Below, in pieces: positions 47,718 through 59,932 of a stretch of 64,000 nt of DNA. Origin of the DNA: Mya arenaria (taxonomy: Eukaryota; Mollusca; Bivalvia; Myida; Myidae); contig NC_069123.1 in assembly GCF_026914265.1 (NCBI RefSeq), positions 52,212,949 through 52,276,948 on the forward strand, in the 5' to 3' direction. Below the pieces are notes generated by a model. The model was given only the letters and a program-made list of their open reading frames with translations, was not told the DNA's origin and made no database searches. Every line of letters begins with the position of its first letter. The first letter of the stretch is position 1. The position numbers were made by a program, and so were the translations under genes.

Positions 47718-48265
47718 TTGTCGGATTACCGTTGAAGTTTGTGGACGTTGTAAAAATCATGAGAATAGGCATAGAATAGCCTGAACTGGCAATACATGTG
47801 TTAAACCACACCTTTCAGAAATAATACATGTGTTTCAAAGTACCTCTCTCTGATTTCTATGTTAGTGTTTTTGTTTGGTTTTCTTAACGATTGGGAGCAG
47901 CTCGGAGGCGGCCTATCATTTAGAAGCCCTTAAATAAAACTAACCTTCTTAGTGTAAAGCAAGAAATTTCCCGCGAATGCCTCTAAGCTGACGTGTGTGC
48001 ATTCGCGAGCTTCTTAAAAACCTTACTGATTAAATTCGAAACATGCCTTTATGAGCTGAAAGATAAAACGTTAATCTGTTGAGCGATCCCTTAAGAGAAG
48101 CCATACGCCTGAACAGGAAACTAGCTTTGAAGTTTGAGGAACAAAAAGGATTGTTTTTAACACCACGGCCGAATCATGATTTAATGAGTAATGGTGTCCA
48201 ATGATGATTTGATGATTTCAATTATTTGGATAAATAGGTAAAGACATTTGATTCATTAACGAGCT
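47718..48265. other. Spacer between ependymin-related genes
   Basis: Sequence after the polyadenylation signal. No exon or repeat was recognised. Confidence 0.4.
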
Positions 48266-49866
48266 ATCATTATCAGCCAATATCATCACTGTGTGGGAAG
48301 GGACACCGGATATAGTTCAAAAGGTGATAAGTAAACAGACAATTATGAAGTTGTTTTAATTTACCAGAGGTAAGATCTTGCTGTGTTAACGCATATCTAC
48401 CGTATCCACAAATGAAGCAAGTGTTTGAACTAATAGCTGAATGCTAAATTTGGCCAATGGTATGCTTTAAAGTGCTTACGATTTAGCAGACCTCGTAAAA
48501 GGTTTCTTCAAATCTGAGATGATCACCTCAAAACTTACTGAATTTCGACAAGTATTGTTATTTTTAGGAAATATATCGAATAAATAAAAAATCTGAATCG
48601 AAGGATTTCACAAGAATAAGCTCAACTATTTTTATTGTAAGAAATGGCAATGTAACTTTTAAACTGTTAAAGATATGCCCTTAGAAATGTTCACAGTACT
48701 GTACTGGGGATAGCCGTATTATGTACTGGGGATAGCTTCAAAGTTGAGAAATGAGTGTCCTGGTGATAACATGTAAAATGGGACAAACATTTATAGTAAC
48801 ACTGTTAATATACACTATACATGTATATGTCTATTTCGAACTTTCAAATAATCTGCAAAAAGTGAGAGTACATTTTGATAAGAAATTATTGAGCAAACTT
48901 TAGTTAACAATGAGTTGATCCGTGCTCTCCTAAATGAACGTATAAATGCAAGCTGCGTAAATATCAGGGATTCGTCACAATACATTCTTTCTCACTGAAG
49001 TGAACGAGCAGAGACCATTATTTTGTTCTAAGTAATACCAACATCGACCCAAGCTTAGAACAAAGCTTTACGTGTTCCAATTGTGATCACAATATCCCTA
49101 CTGGTGACTTTCTGTTTGCAAAAACGTACCTACTTGATTTACAAAGCAATATTATATATATGAATAGCAAACACCACAAAAATTCTACGGCCATATGTTT
49201 TGTGTTTCTCAATAAATCAGATTACCGGCGTATTTCAAATATTTAGATATTGATGCTTGTGAAAAAACACATCATGGTTGACTAATATGTATGAATGAAA
49301 CAGTTTTAAGTGTATACAGATACAAAGAACAACAAGATGTTTTTGCTCTCATCACTTGATATTGACAACATCGAACAATTTCCCTCGAGCTCGCGTATAG
49401 ATAAATAGCCGTAATCATTATCACAGTCTCGTTTTTCTAAATACATCGTTACTATCCTCAGTCCACTTAATAGCTATCCCCTATATATCATATTGATATT
49501 TTACACATTACTAGATTATGTAATTACAATGAAATCGCTCGATTCAGTTTTTATTCTTACTTTCAATTTGTTGATTTATGTTTGAAATCGTACCACATAA
49601 ATGAACATTTGTGAGCAATCATGCAACTTTCGGCGAGAATTGGGCTATTATACAAAAGAGGAGACACATTTCCATCATAGACGTATATTGCACAGGATCA
49701 AGTTATTCAAAACTCTTCGATTTTGTTAAATATATCACCATAAAATACAAAAAATGATAGAAAACTGTCCATGTGTCAAAACCAAACGCTTATCGAGTGA
49801 TCACTTTTTGAGCTATATCCGGTGTCCGTTCCCACACAGTGATCATTGAGGCATTGATAATCGAGG
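48266..49866. mobile_element. 1.6 kb element bounded by about 60 bp inverted repeats
   Basis: The left arm (48268-48330) includes ATCACTGTGTGGGAAGGGAC and ACCGGATATAGTTCAAAAGG. The right arm (49797-49863), read on the minus strand, gives ATCACTGTGTGGGAACGGAC and ACCGGATATAGCTCAAAAAG. The 1.45 kb interior has no recognised open frame. It sits exactly between the two ependymin-related genes. This may be a non-autonomous DNA element, or two inverted copies of a short repeat. No target duplication was identified. Confidence 0.6.
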
Positions 49867-50010
49867 CCACATAACCTTTAGCGAATAAAGCATTTGCCAT
49901 TCCCAGTTTTCGTTATACTAGTTTCACCACCATTGCATTTGCCGGCTACGATAACATACAAAAAAAAGACATAACTTACTTTGCGAATATTATTTCACCA
50001 CACTGTTCCG

Positions 50011-53000
50011 ATGACCACAATGGACGCGGCGATGTTTTTCTTCAATTTTGCTATGTTGACGCTGTTGGTCGGACTCCAGGCTACACCGGGCGAGTCACGC
50101 CCTGCGAGTGGTTTGGAGCCCATCTGCTGCTTCCCCATGCAATACGAGGCCTTTATGGTCGTTGCTACAGGCGCCGTCAACACTGGACAATACGGCTACG
50201 CTAACGGAACCGTAATTGTGGCGTTCGATGGTGTACGTCAGCTCACGTTTTTCCATGAAGACACACTATCAGTGACAACAAGCTGGCCTATTCCCATCCC
50301 GCAGATCTTCGCAGACATTTTGGACTATGAATCTGTGAGTTAGATACCGTTCATGTTACCCTTAAACGTTAACAATTTGTTTTTCTTATAATGCACAATA
50401 CCTTTATCTCTGTTGTATACCATATGGTGATATGCCGATACATTGAACAATCTGTTCTGTATGTTAACCAGAATGTTCAATGGCGGGTGTATGCGGACGA
50501 GTCATGTGACACACTGGAGGTGGGCCTGCCGCTCTACCAAGAGTGCATCCCAGGTCAGTAACACGTTCAATATAATTAAAAGAGATTGAAAACCATTGTT
50601 AAACAACCGTATCCAATGAAAGAATTAATTTTACTATTGCGTTGCAGACGATATAATTAATTATATTAAAACCGTCAATGTTTCGTAGGTAATGCAACGC
50701 TGATAGCACGAGGTTCCCTGGGGGATAGTAGTCTAACCGTTGCCACGTTCTTGTTCCGGGACAGGATCTACCTCGACCCGTATGAAATCACGATCACCGT
50801 CCATATTAACGGTAGGTCTTTAACCAGCATAAGATATCACTCCGTGTCCATACCATACCAAAGGTATGCCCCCCCCCTCCTCCCATCCCCGACCGTCCAT
50901 ATCAACGGTAGCCTCTCACTAGGATGAGATTACCAATATCAAAGGTAGCCCCCGCCTGTATGAGATCATACTCACCGTCATTATGTACGGTATGTCCTGG
51001 ACCCGCATAGGATCACACTCCCTGTTTATATCAATGTTAAGTCCTAGACCCGCATGGGATCTCATTCCCCGTTCATATCAATGTTAAGTCGTAGAGGCGC
51101 ATGAAATCACACTCACCGTTCATGTCAATGTTAAGTCCTAGACAAGCATGAGATCACACTCACCATTCATGTCAATGTTAAGTCTTAGACTCTCATGAAA
51201 TTACAATCACCGTTCATGTCAATGTTCAGTCCTAGACTCGCATGAAATCACAATCACCGTTCATGTCAATGTTAAGTCCTAGACTCGCATGAGATCAGAC
51301 TCACGGTTCATGTCAACGTTAAGTCCTAGACCCACATGAAATCACACTCACGGTTCATGTCAATGTTAAGTCCTAGACCCGCATGAGATCACAATCACCG
51401 TTCATGTCAACGTTAAGTCCTAGACCCGCATGAGATCACAATCACCGTTCATGTCAACGTTAAGTCCTAGACCCGCATGAAATCACACTCACCGTTCATG
51501 TCAATGTTAAGTCCTAGACTCGCATGAAATCACACTAGACCCGCATGAAATCACACTCGCCGTTCATGTCAACGTTAAGTCCTAGACGGTTCATGTCAAT
51601 GTTGAGTCCTAGACTCGCATGAGATCACAATCACGGTTCATGTTAATGTTAAGTCCTAGACCCGCATGAGATCACACTCACGGTTCATGTTAATGTTAAG
51701 TCCTAGACCCGCATGATATCACACTCACCGTTCATGTTAATGTTAAGTCCTAGACCCGCATGAGATCACACTCACCGTTCATGTCAATGTTAAGTCCTAG
51801 ACCCGCATGAGATCACACTCACCGTTCATGTCAATGTTAAGTCCTAGACCCGCATGAGATCACACTCACCGTTCATGTCAATGTTAGGACCTAGACCCGC
51901 ATGAGATCACACTCACCGTTCATGTCAACGTTAAGTCCTAGACCCGCATGAAATCACACTCACCGTTCATGTCAATGTTAAGTCCTAGACTCGCATGAGA
52001 TCACACTCACGGTTCATGTCAATGTTAAGTCCTAGACTCGTATGAAATCACACTCACCGTTCATGTCAACGTTAAGTCCTAGACCCGCATGAGATCAAAA
52101 TCACCGTTCATGTCAACGTTAAGTCCTAGACCCGCATGAGATCACAATCACAGTTCATGTCAATGTTAAGTCCTAGACCCGGATAAGATCACACTCACGG
52201 TTCATGTCAATGTTAAGTCCTACACTCACCGTTCATGTCAATGTTAAGTCCTAGACTCGCATGATCCCACACTCACGGTTCATGTCAACGTTAAGTCCTA
52301 GACCCGCATGAAATCACAATCACCGTTCATGTCAATGTTAAGTCCTAGACTCGCATGAGATCACACTCACCGTTCATGTCAACGTTAAGTCCTAGAATCG
52401 CATGAAATCACACTCACCGTTCATGTCAACGTTAAGTCCTAGAATCGCATGAGATCACAATCACCGTTAATTTCAACGTTAAGTCCTAGACTCGCATGAT
52501 CCCACACTCACCGTTCATGTCAATGTTAAGTCCTAGACTCGCATGAGATCACAATCACCGTTCATGTCAATGTTAAGTCCTAGACCCGCATGAAATCACA
52601 ATCGCCGTTCATGTCAATGTTAAGTCCTAGACTCGCATGAGATCACAATCACCGCTAATGTCAATGTTAAGTCCTTGACTCGCATGAAATCACACTCATC
52701 GTTTATGTCAACGTTAAGTCCTAGACTCGCATGAAATCACACTCACCGTTCATGTCAATGTTAAGTCCTAGACCCGCATGAAATCACACTCAACGTTCAT
52801 GTCAACGTTAAGTCCTAGACCCGCATGAAATCACACTCACCGTTCATGTCAATGTTAAGTCCTAGACCCGCATAAGATCACACCCACCGTTCATGTCAAC
52901 GTTAAGTCATAGACTCGCATGAAATCACACTCACCGTTCATGTCAACGTTAAGTCCTAGACCCGCATGAAATCACACTCACCGTTCATGTCAATGTTAAG

Positions 53001-56000
53001 TCCTAGAATCGCATGAAATCACACTCACCGTTCATGTCAATGTTATGTCCTAGACTCGCATGAGATCACATTCACCGTTCATGTCAATGTTAAGTCCTAG
53101 ACTCGCATGAAATCACACTCACCGTTCATTCAATGTTAAGTCCTAGACTCGCATGAAATCACACTCACCGTTCATGTCAACGTTAAATCCTAGACCCGCA
53201 TGAAATCACACTCACCGTTCATGTCAATGTTAAGTCCTAGACTCGCATGAAATCACACTCACCGTTCATGTCAATGTTAAGTCCTAGACTCGCATGAAAT
53301 CCCACTAGACCCGCATGAAATCACACTCACCGTTCATGTCAACGTTAAGTCCTAGACGGTTCATGTCAATGTTGAGTCCTAGACCCGCATGAGATCACAA
53401 TCACCGTTCGTTAAGTTCTAGACCCGCATGAGATCACACTCACGGTTCATGTAAATGTTAAGTCCTAGACCCGCATGAGATCACACTCACCGTTCATGTC
53501 AATGTTAAGTCCTAGACCCGCATGAGATCACACTCACCGTTCATGTCAATGTTAAGTCCTAGACCCGCATGAGATCACACTCACCGTTCATGTCAATGTT
53601 AGGACCTAGACCCGCATGAAATCACACTCACCGTTCATGTCAACGTTAAGTCCTAGACCCGCATGAAATCACACTCACCGTTCATGTCAATGTTAGGACC
53701 TAGACCCGCATGAAATCACACTCACCGTTCATGTCAACGTTAAGTCCTAGACCCGCATGAAATCACACTCACCGTTCATGTCAACGTTACGTCCTAGACC
53801 CGCATGAGATCACACTCACCATTCATGTCAACATTAAGTCCTAGACTCGCATGAGATCACAATCACCGTTCATGTCAACGTTAAGTCCTAGACCCGCATG
53901 AGATCATACTCGCCGTTCATGTCAATGTTAAGTCCTAGACTCGCATGAGATCACACTCACCGTTCATGTCAATGTTAAGTCCTAGACTCGCATGAAATCA
54001 CACTCACCGTTCATGTCAACGTTAAGTCCTAGACCCGCATGAGATCACAATCACCGTTCATGTCAATGTTAAGTCCTAGACCCGCATAAGATCACACTCA
54101 CGGTTCATGTCAATGTTAAGTCCTAGACCCGCATGAAATCGTCAATGTTAAGTCCTAGACCCGCATGAGATCACACTCACGGTTCATGTCAACGTTAAGT
54201 CCTAGACTCGCATGATCCCACACTCACCGTTCATGTCAATGTTAAGTCCTAGACCCGCATGAGATCACACTCACGGTTCATGTCAACGTTAAGTCCTAGA
54301 CTCGCATGATCCCACACTCACCGTTTATGTCAATGTTAAGTCCTAGACCCGCATGAAATCACACTCACCGTTCATGTCAATGTTAAGTCGTAGACCCGCA
54401 TGAGATCACACTCACCGTTCATGTAAACGTTAAGTCGTAGACCCGCATGAGATCACACTCACCGTTCATGTTAACGTTTAGTCGTAGACCCGCATGAGAT
54501 CACACTCACCGTTCATGTCAACGTTAAGTCCTAGACCCGCGTGAGATCACACTCACCGTTCATGTCAACGTTAAGTCCTGGACCCGCGTGAGATCACACT
54601 CACCGTTCATGTCAACGTTAAGTCCTGGACCCGCGTGAGATCACACTCACCGTTCATGTCAACGTTAAGTCCTGGACCCGCGTGAGAACACACTCACCGT
54701 TCATGTCAACGTTAAGTCCTGGACCCGCGTGAGAACACACTCACCGTTCATGTCAACGTTAAGTCCTGGACCCGCGTGAGATCACACTCACCGTTCATGT
54801 CAACGTTAAGTCCTGGACCCGCGTGAGATCACACTCACCGTTCATGTCAACGTTAAGTCCTGGACCCGCGTGAGATCACACTCACCGTTCATGTCAACGT
54901 TAAGTCCTGGACCCGCGTGAGATCACACTCACCGTTCATGTCAACGTTAAGTCCTGGACCCGCGTGAGATCACACTCACCGTTCATGTCAACGTTAAGTC
55001 CTAGACCCGCGTGAGATCACACTCACCGTTCATGTCAACGTTAAGTCCTGGACCCGCGTGAGATCACACTCACCGTTCATGTCAACGTTAAGTCCTGGAC
55101 CCGCGTGAGATCACACTCACCGTTCATGTCAACGTTAAGTCCTGGACCCGCGTGAGATCACACTCACCGTTCATGTCAACGTTAAGTCCTGGACCCGCGT
55201 GAGATCACACTCACCGTTCATGTCAACGTTAAGTCCTGGACCCGCGTGAGATCACACTCACCGTTCATGTCAACGTTAAGTCCTGGACCCGCGTGAGATC
55301 ACACTCACCGTTCATGTCAACGTTAAGTCCTGGACCCGCGTGAGATCACACTCACCGTTCATGTCAACGTTAAGTCCTGGACCCGCGTGAGATCACACTC
55401 ACCGTTCATGTCAACGTTAAGTCCTGGACCCGCGTGAGATCACACTCACCGTTCATGTCAACGTTAAGTCCTGGACCCGCGTGAGATCACACTCACCGTT
55501 CATGTCAACGTTAAGTCCTGGACCCGCGTGAGATCACACTCACCGTTCATGTCAACGTTAAGTCCTAGACCCGCGTGAGATCACACTCACCGTTCATGTC
55601 AACGTTAAGTCCTAGACCCGCGTGAGATCACACTCACCGTTCATGTCAACGTTAAGTCCTAGACCCGCGTGAGATCACACTCACCGTTCATGTCAACGTT
55701 AAGTCCTAGACCCGCGTGAGATCACACTCACCGTTCATGTCAACGTTAAGTCCTAGACCCGCGTGAGATCACACTCACCGTTCATGTCAACGTTAAGTCC
55801 TAGACCCGCGTGAGATCACACTCACCGTTCATGTCAACGTTAAGTCCTAGACCCGCGTGAGATCACACTCACCGTTCATGTCAACGTTAAGTCCTAGACC
55901 CGCGTGAGATCACACTCACCGTTCATGTCAACGTTAAGTCCTAGACCCGCGTGAGATCACACTCACCGTTCATGTCAACGTTAAGTCCTAGACCCGCGTG

Positions 56001-57269
56001 AGATCACACTCACCGTTCATGTCAACGTTAAGTCCTAGACCCGCGTGAGATCACACTCACCGTTCATGTCAACGTTAAGTCCTAGACCCGCGTGAGATCA
56101 CACTCACCGTTCATGTCAACGTTAAGTCCTAGACCCGCATGAGATCACACTCACCGTTCATGTCAACGTTAAGTCCTAGACCTGCATGAGATCACACTCA
56201 CCGTTCATGTCAACGTTAAGTCCTGGACCCGCATGAGATCACACTCACCGTTCATGTCAACGTTAAGTCCTAGACCCGCATAAGATCACACTTACCGTTC
56301 ATGTCAACGTTAAGTCCTAGACCCGCATAAGATCACACTCACCGTTCATGTCAACGTTAAGTCCTAGACCCGCATAAAATCACACTCACCGTTCATGTCA
56401 ATGTTAAGTCCTAGACTCGTATGAAATTACACTAAACAATCGAATGCTATTTGCCTTTTTGCCCAAAACAACCAAATGAATTTTAAATCAACTGCAAGAT
56501 CTTTGACCAGCCAATAGATTTCACACATAAAATAACCACCGACTGCCGCCGTCATCTGTTTGGCGTATTACTTCACGCATCACGTGGAGCTTACTACTGG
56601 AAAGACGGGCTCATTATCACGCAACGTACCCATACATGTACATTTACAGTGTGGATTTGTTTTGCTTCAACCGACCAATCAAATTCAACCTCTTTGAAAA
56701 GTCTCAAATAATAATAATAGTAGTTTTCAATAGAATTTTCGAAATGGCTATTGTGCAATAACGGATAATTATAAAATTGTGACGCACTTTAATGTCGAAG
56801 GACTGGCCCGTGTCTGAATGCAAACAGTTTCATTATTTTTAAATAGAATATACCACTGTAAAATTTGACCAACACCACACACAGTGAAAAGGATACAAGT
56901 TTTACATTTCCTTGCAAAAGATTGTACATTTCTATCTCAAAACGAGATGAAATAATGTTCAAAACGGTTTATATATTGGCTTTCCCCATCCACTTTGGTT
57001 CGTGGAAAGCCCTTAAGTTTCATGTACATGTATATTATAATACTGTAAAAGAGACTGGTTCCGCTAGCGAGTGTGTGCCTGTACGAGGAACGATCTCCAG
57101 TGTATACGTGTTTGACAGCAATCAGAACGTGGACATCGCTACATATGACGTGCCCGACTTTACACGAGGGATCCGTGACGCTGACGTCTTCAACAAGCCA
57201 GATCAGTGCGCCGCTACACCATCTCCCGGGCTAAAACAGGTTCATTTAAGAGCACGTATTATGTTATAG
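50011..57269 (+). CDS. Ependymin-related secreted protein 2, intron 3 expanded by a satellite
   Basis: Exons 50011-50334, 50472-50553, 50689-50811 and 57052-57269 (phases 0, 1, 1) give 248 residues. A signal peptide covers about residues 7-27. Family landmarks in order: ICCFPMQYEAF, YANGT sequon, SCDTL...QEC, NATL, YLDPYEITITV, SECVPVRG, VYVFDSNQNVDIATYDV and a final Cys. Exons 2 and 3 are exactly the same size (82 and 123 nt) as in the neighbour at 46004, so they are tandem paralogues; the six mature Cys agree. The exon 4 acceptor (TGTAAAAG at 57044-57051) is weak but keeps phase and the homology. Intron 3 is 6,240 bases, against 115 in the paralogue, nearly all of it satellite. The C-terminus is uncertain: the frame runs to TAG at 57267, but a CAG|GTTCAT site at 57239 could splice to TTGATGCAG at 57933, as the paralogue has an extra last exon. 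Confidence 0.85.
50812..56434 (+). repeat. 47 bp satellite derived from the exon 3/donor junction of the host gene
   Basis: About 115 copies of a 47 bp unit (CTAGACCCGCATGAGATCAC, then ACTCACCGTTCATGTCAACG, then TTAAGTC) fill intron 3. Exon 3 ends CTCGACCCGTATGAAATCAC, then GATCACCGTCCATATTAACG, and the intron begins GTAGGTC. Aligned without gaps, 37 of 47 positions agree. Array variants restore further matches (CATGAAATCAC, CACAATCACCGT). The first copies (50812-51000) are irregular and keep exon-like GGTAG, as in CCATATCAACGGTAG at 50896-50910. The block 54540-56150 is almost uniform and uses GCGTGAGATC. A composite junction (CACTAGACCCGCATG ... CCTAGACGGTTCATG) near 51530 recurs near 53286, showing a duplicated segment of about 1.76 kb. 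Confidence 0.95.
56435..57051. other. End of intron 3 of ependymin-related gene 2
   Basis: Unique intron sequence between the satellite and exon 4. No feature was recognised apart from a short (AATA) run near 56705. Confidence 0.5.
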
Positions 57270-58181
57270 GTTACATAGCCCAAAACCTTTGCATGAAATT
57301 ATGTTCAAATATACATTCCGGTAGTATTTCCACTGCCAACGTTTGTCTGATATGATTAATTGAATTTTATACCCTGTTATTCGGAGCCATATATCCTTGA
57401 AATTGTTCGCGAAACTCGACCAAATTTTGTTAGTCACACCAAATACCCGTTTCACTAAGCGATTTCCAAACCTCGTTCGATGTGTACAAAGTGACTGTAA
57501 TATGGAAGCTAGATATTGCTGACTTATAATAAGTGTCCCGCCTTATTACCAACCAAATATTCTCTCTAAAAGTATCAAGCCACACCCGGCATCAGTTTCG
57601 CAGTGTTGTCATTCTTACATTTTACTTCAATCTTTGGGTTAATGTGGTGCTTAACTACATTAAAAAATACTTTTGGTGACGAAACAAGTTATGAATGTGA
57701 CTACCCGGAATTCGGCCGCGTTTCAATGCTCCCCCCCCCCCCCATATGACGCTGTTGTACAAATACCTCACAGCATCATTATTATGTTGTTTAGGGCAGT
57801 ACCCGACCATCTGCGTTTCTTCGAGGAGGGCTCATTGACGGAATGGTGAACAGTTTTCGGAGAAGGAAAATATAGTTTAACGACTGGCTAAACGAACCGA
57901 CAGTGTGAAATGTTTTTGTTTAATTGATGCAGGAAATTGTCAACAACAAACTATTGTAGTCTATAGGCTTCCCTTTGTATAATGGTTATAATTTGATACA
58001 CACAAGTAAGGTACACACTATGAAAATAATCTTGAAATAGATTGTTATTCGTCTTGACACAAGTGCTTGTTTGTGCATGGAGTACGCGTGTGTGGAGGTA
58101 CGCAACTAGGAGGAATAAAGAAATAATACAATTAATAAAATGATATCATAAGAAAAAAAGTTTTAATCAATTTGATACAAA
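57270..58181. other. Convergent intergenic region
   Basis: Between the + strand ependymin-related gene and the - strand transporter. It holds a 13-base C run (57731-57743). A TTTAAT at about 58160 (ATTAAA on the minus strand) is a possible polyadenylation signal for the transporter. No gene was recognised. Confidence 0.45.
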
Positions 58182-59932
58182 TCACATCTTCGTTGACAGT
58201 TTGTCGTCTTCATATTCTTCATTTACTTGAATTGAAACATCGTTCTTATTTTTTTCATAGCGACTCCCGTGTTGTGAGCCAACTATGTTCATTGCTACAG
58301 CTAGAGTAAATTGCAAAACACCATAGCCAAGTGCCTGATATAAGAACGTCTTAGGACCAAAGTTCTTGTACAGGTATCCGATGAGGCGCATGTGACAAAT
58401 GCCGCCGACGGACGCTCCGAAAGTCTGGAGGGTGAGCCCAAGGCCGGTGAGGACGATATGGTAATCGATCCAGGCGATCCCCGTGGGCCAGCTGGCCGAC
58501 GCAAAGAAGGCGAACGCCAGCATGGCCACCCAGAGTGAAAGCGAGTCGTCGTCCGCCAGCAGAACCAGAATAACAGATGATACAGCCATCCCCGCTGTCT
58601 CAACCAGTATCAGTAAACGCACAGACAGTATTCTAGCGAAGAACGAGAACACCAGCCTTCCCACGGAGAAACTGATCCAGTAACCCGTATTGAGAAGGGT
58701 CGCGCTGTCTTTGGTGAACTTCAACTGGTCGATGGAATAACTTCTGATAAAACTACCAATCATTCTGTCACCACCTCCAATGTTTCCAAAGTAGAGGAAC
58801 ACCAGTGAGAATATCTGAACTCCGTACCAAAAGTGTCCACCAGCACATGAGGCCGGGTTAACCATCTCTAAAAGGGACTTGCCTTTTTCTTCTTCAGTAC
58901 TTATTGTATTAGTTGTTTCTATTTCATTTTCCACGGTGTGTTCCATCATTGGTGGAATCATTTTCCATTCCCTTACTTGATATGCATAGAAGACCAGAGA
59001 CAGACACGCGGCAAAAGCCGCTGATATCCCATATGGATACTCAATTCTAGAAACGGATAAACTGGTATTAGAAATTGTCCCATTGTTTTTTATTGCGCCA
59101 TTGCCTTCAACCGTACCATTGTTATACAGTGTATCATTGCCGTAATCTGCGTCACCAGCGGTGTCGGCAAGGAAAGGGTTGGCATAGAGAGGGACAATAA
59201 AGGAGCCGATCCCATAACCAAGATGAACCAACATCAGGGGCGACACCGACTTCTCCTTCCACATATTAAACAGTATCCGGGTCCCGGCTGTAATAAGAAA
59301 ATTAGTGGTTGCATACTTTTGATGGTTATTATGGTTAGATAAGGAATTTATTATTTATAGCTGTGTGAGGTATTGGAGCACCTAGTTTATAAAATCACTA
59401 TTTTACGAAATGAGACTTTGCAATTAATTTCTGCTTTCCTTGGTAGTACAACTGGTATACTGACATATGTTTAGGATGGATTCCACGAAACCGCCTATGA
59501 AACAGAAAACCCACAAGCACGTGACTGAAGGCGACATGGGAATGGCGGCGGTCACCCCCGCGGCCACATCCAACACTACGGCTAGCATAAGATGGCAATA
59601 TCCGGGAAACCGGTCAACCAGCACGCCGCCAACCACCGCGCCTGGGAACCAGCCAACACTGCGACCGGAAATTGCTACCGCCACTTTCTCATAGTCTGTG
59701 TGCAGTCTGTCCTTGAGGTCTATGAGCGTAGGTCCGTATATCTCCACATATAATGCCTGGAAAAATAACATATATTCCTTAGTAGTTGCACAAGCAATTT
59801 AGAATTTCAGTTAACCTCAACCTAATTCAGTTAACAAAAACAAAGGTCACCTACCAAGGCCATCCATGTGACGATCAGGCATGCCGTTTCTAATATTTTC
59901 CCCACGAAGCTCCTTCCATCCTTCCCCTCCAT
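58182..59932 (-). CDS. MFS transporter, MFSD4/NaGLT1-like
   Basis: Three exons on the minus strand: 59932-59855, 59756-59465 and 59287-58182, phases 0 and 1, total 491 residues. Twelve hydrophobic segments are expected for the major facilitator superfamily; the first crosses the exon 1/2 junction. ALYVEIYGPTLIDLKDRL resembles the start of MFSD4-type proteins. ISGRSVGWFPG and GGVLVDRF (motif A region between segments 2 and 3) follow. The later half has FLYFGNIGGGDRMIGSFI and a GYWISFSVGRL block. A long extracellular loop carries several Asn sequons (NDT, NGT, NGT, NTS). MFSD4B (NaGLT1) moves glucose with sodium in mammals; the substrate here is unknown. Motif A departs from the usual DRxGR (here DRFPG). 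The paralogue 62834 lies head to head. Confidence 0.87.

Noticed and set aside
36022-56434. Common origin of the two 47 bp satellites
   Set aside because: The monomers have the same length, but no convincing alignment between them was found. The equal length is treated as coincidence.
58301-58603. Second minus-strand frame over the transporter
   Set aside because: It is an out-of-frame shadow of the large exon 3 of the transporter.
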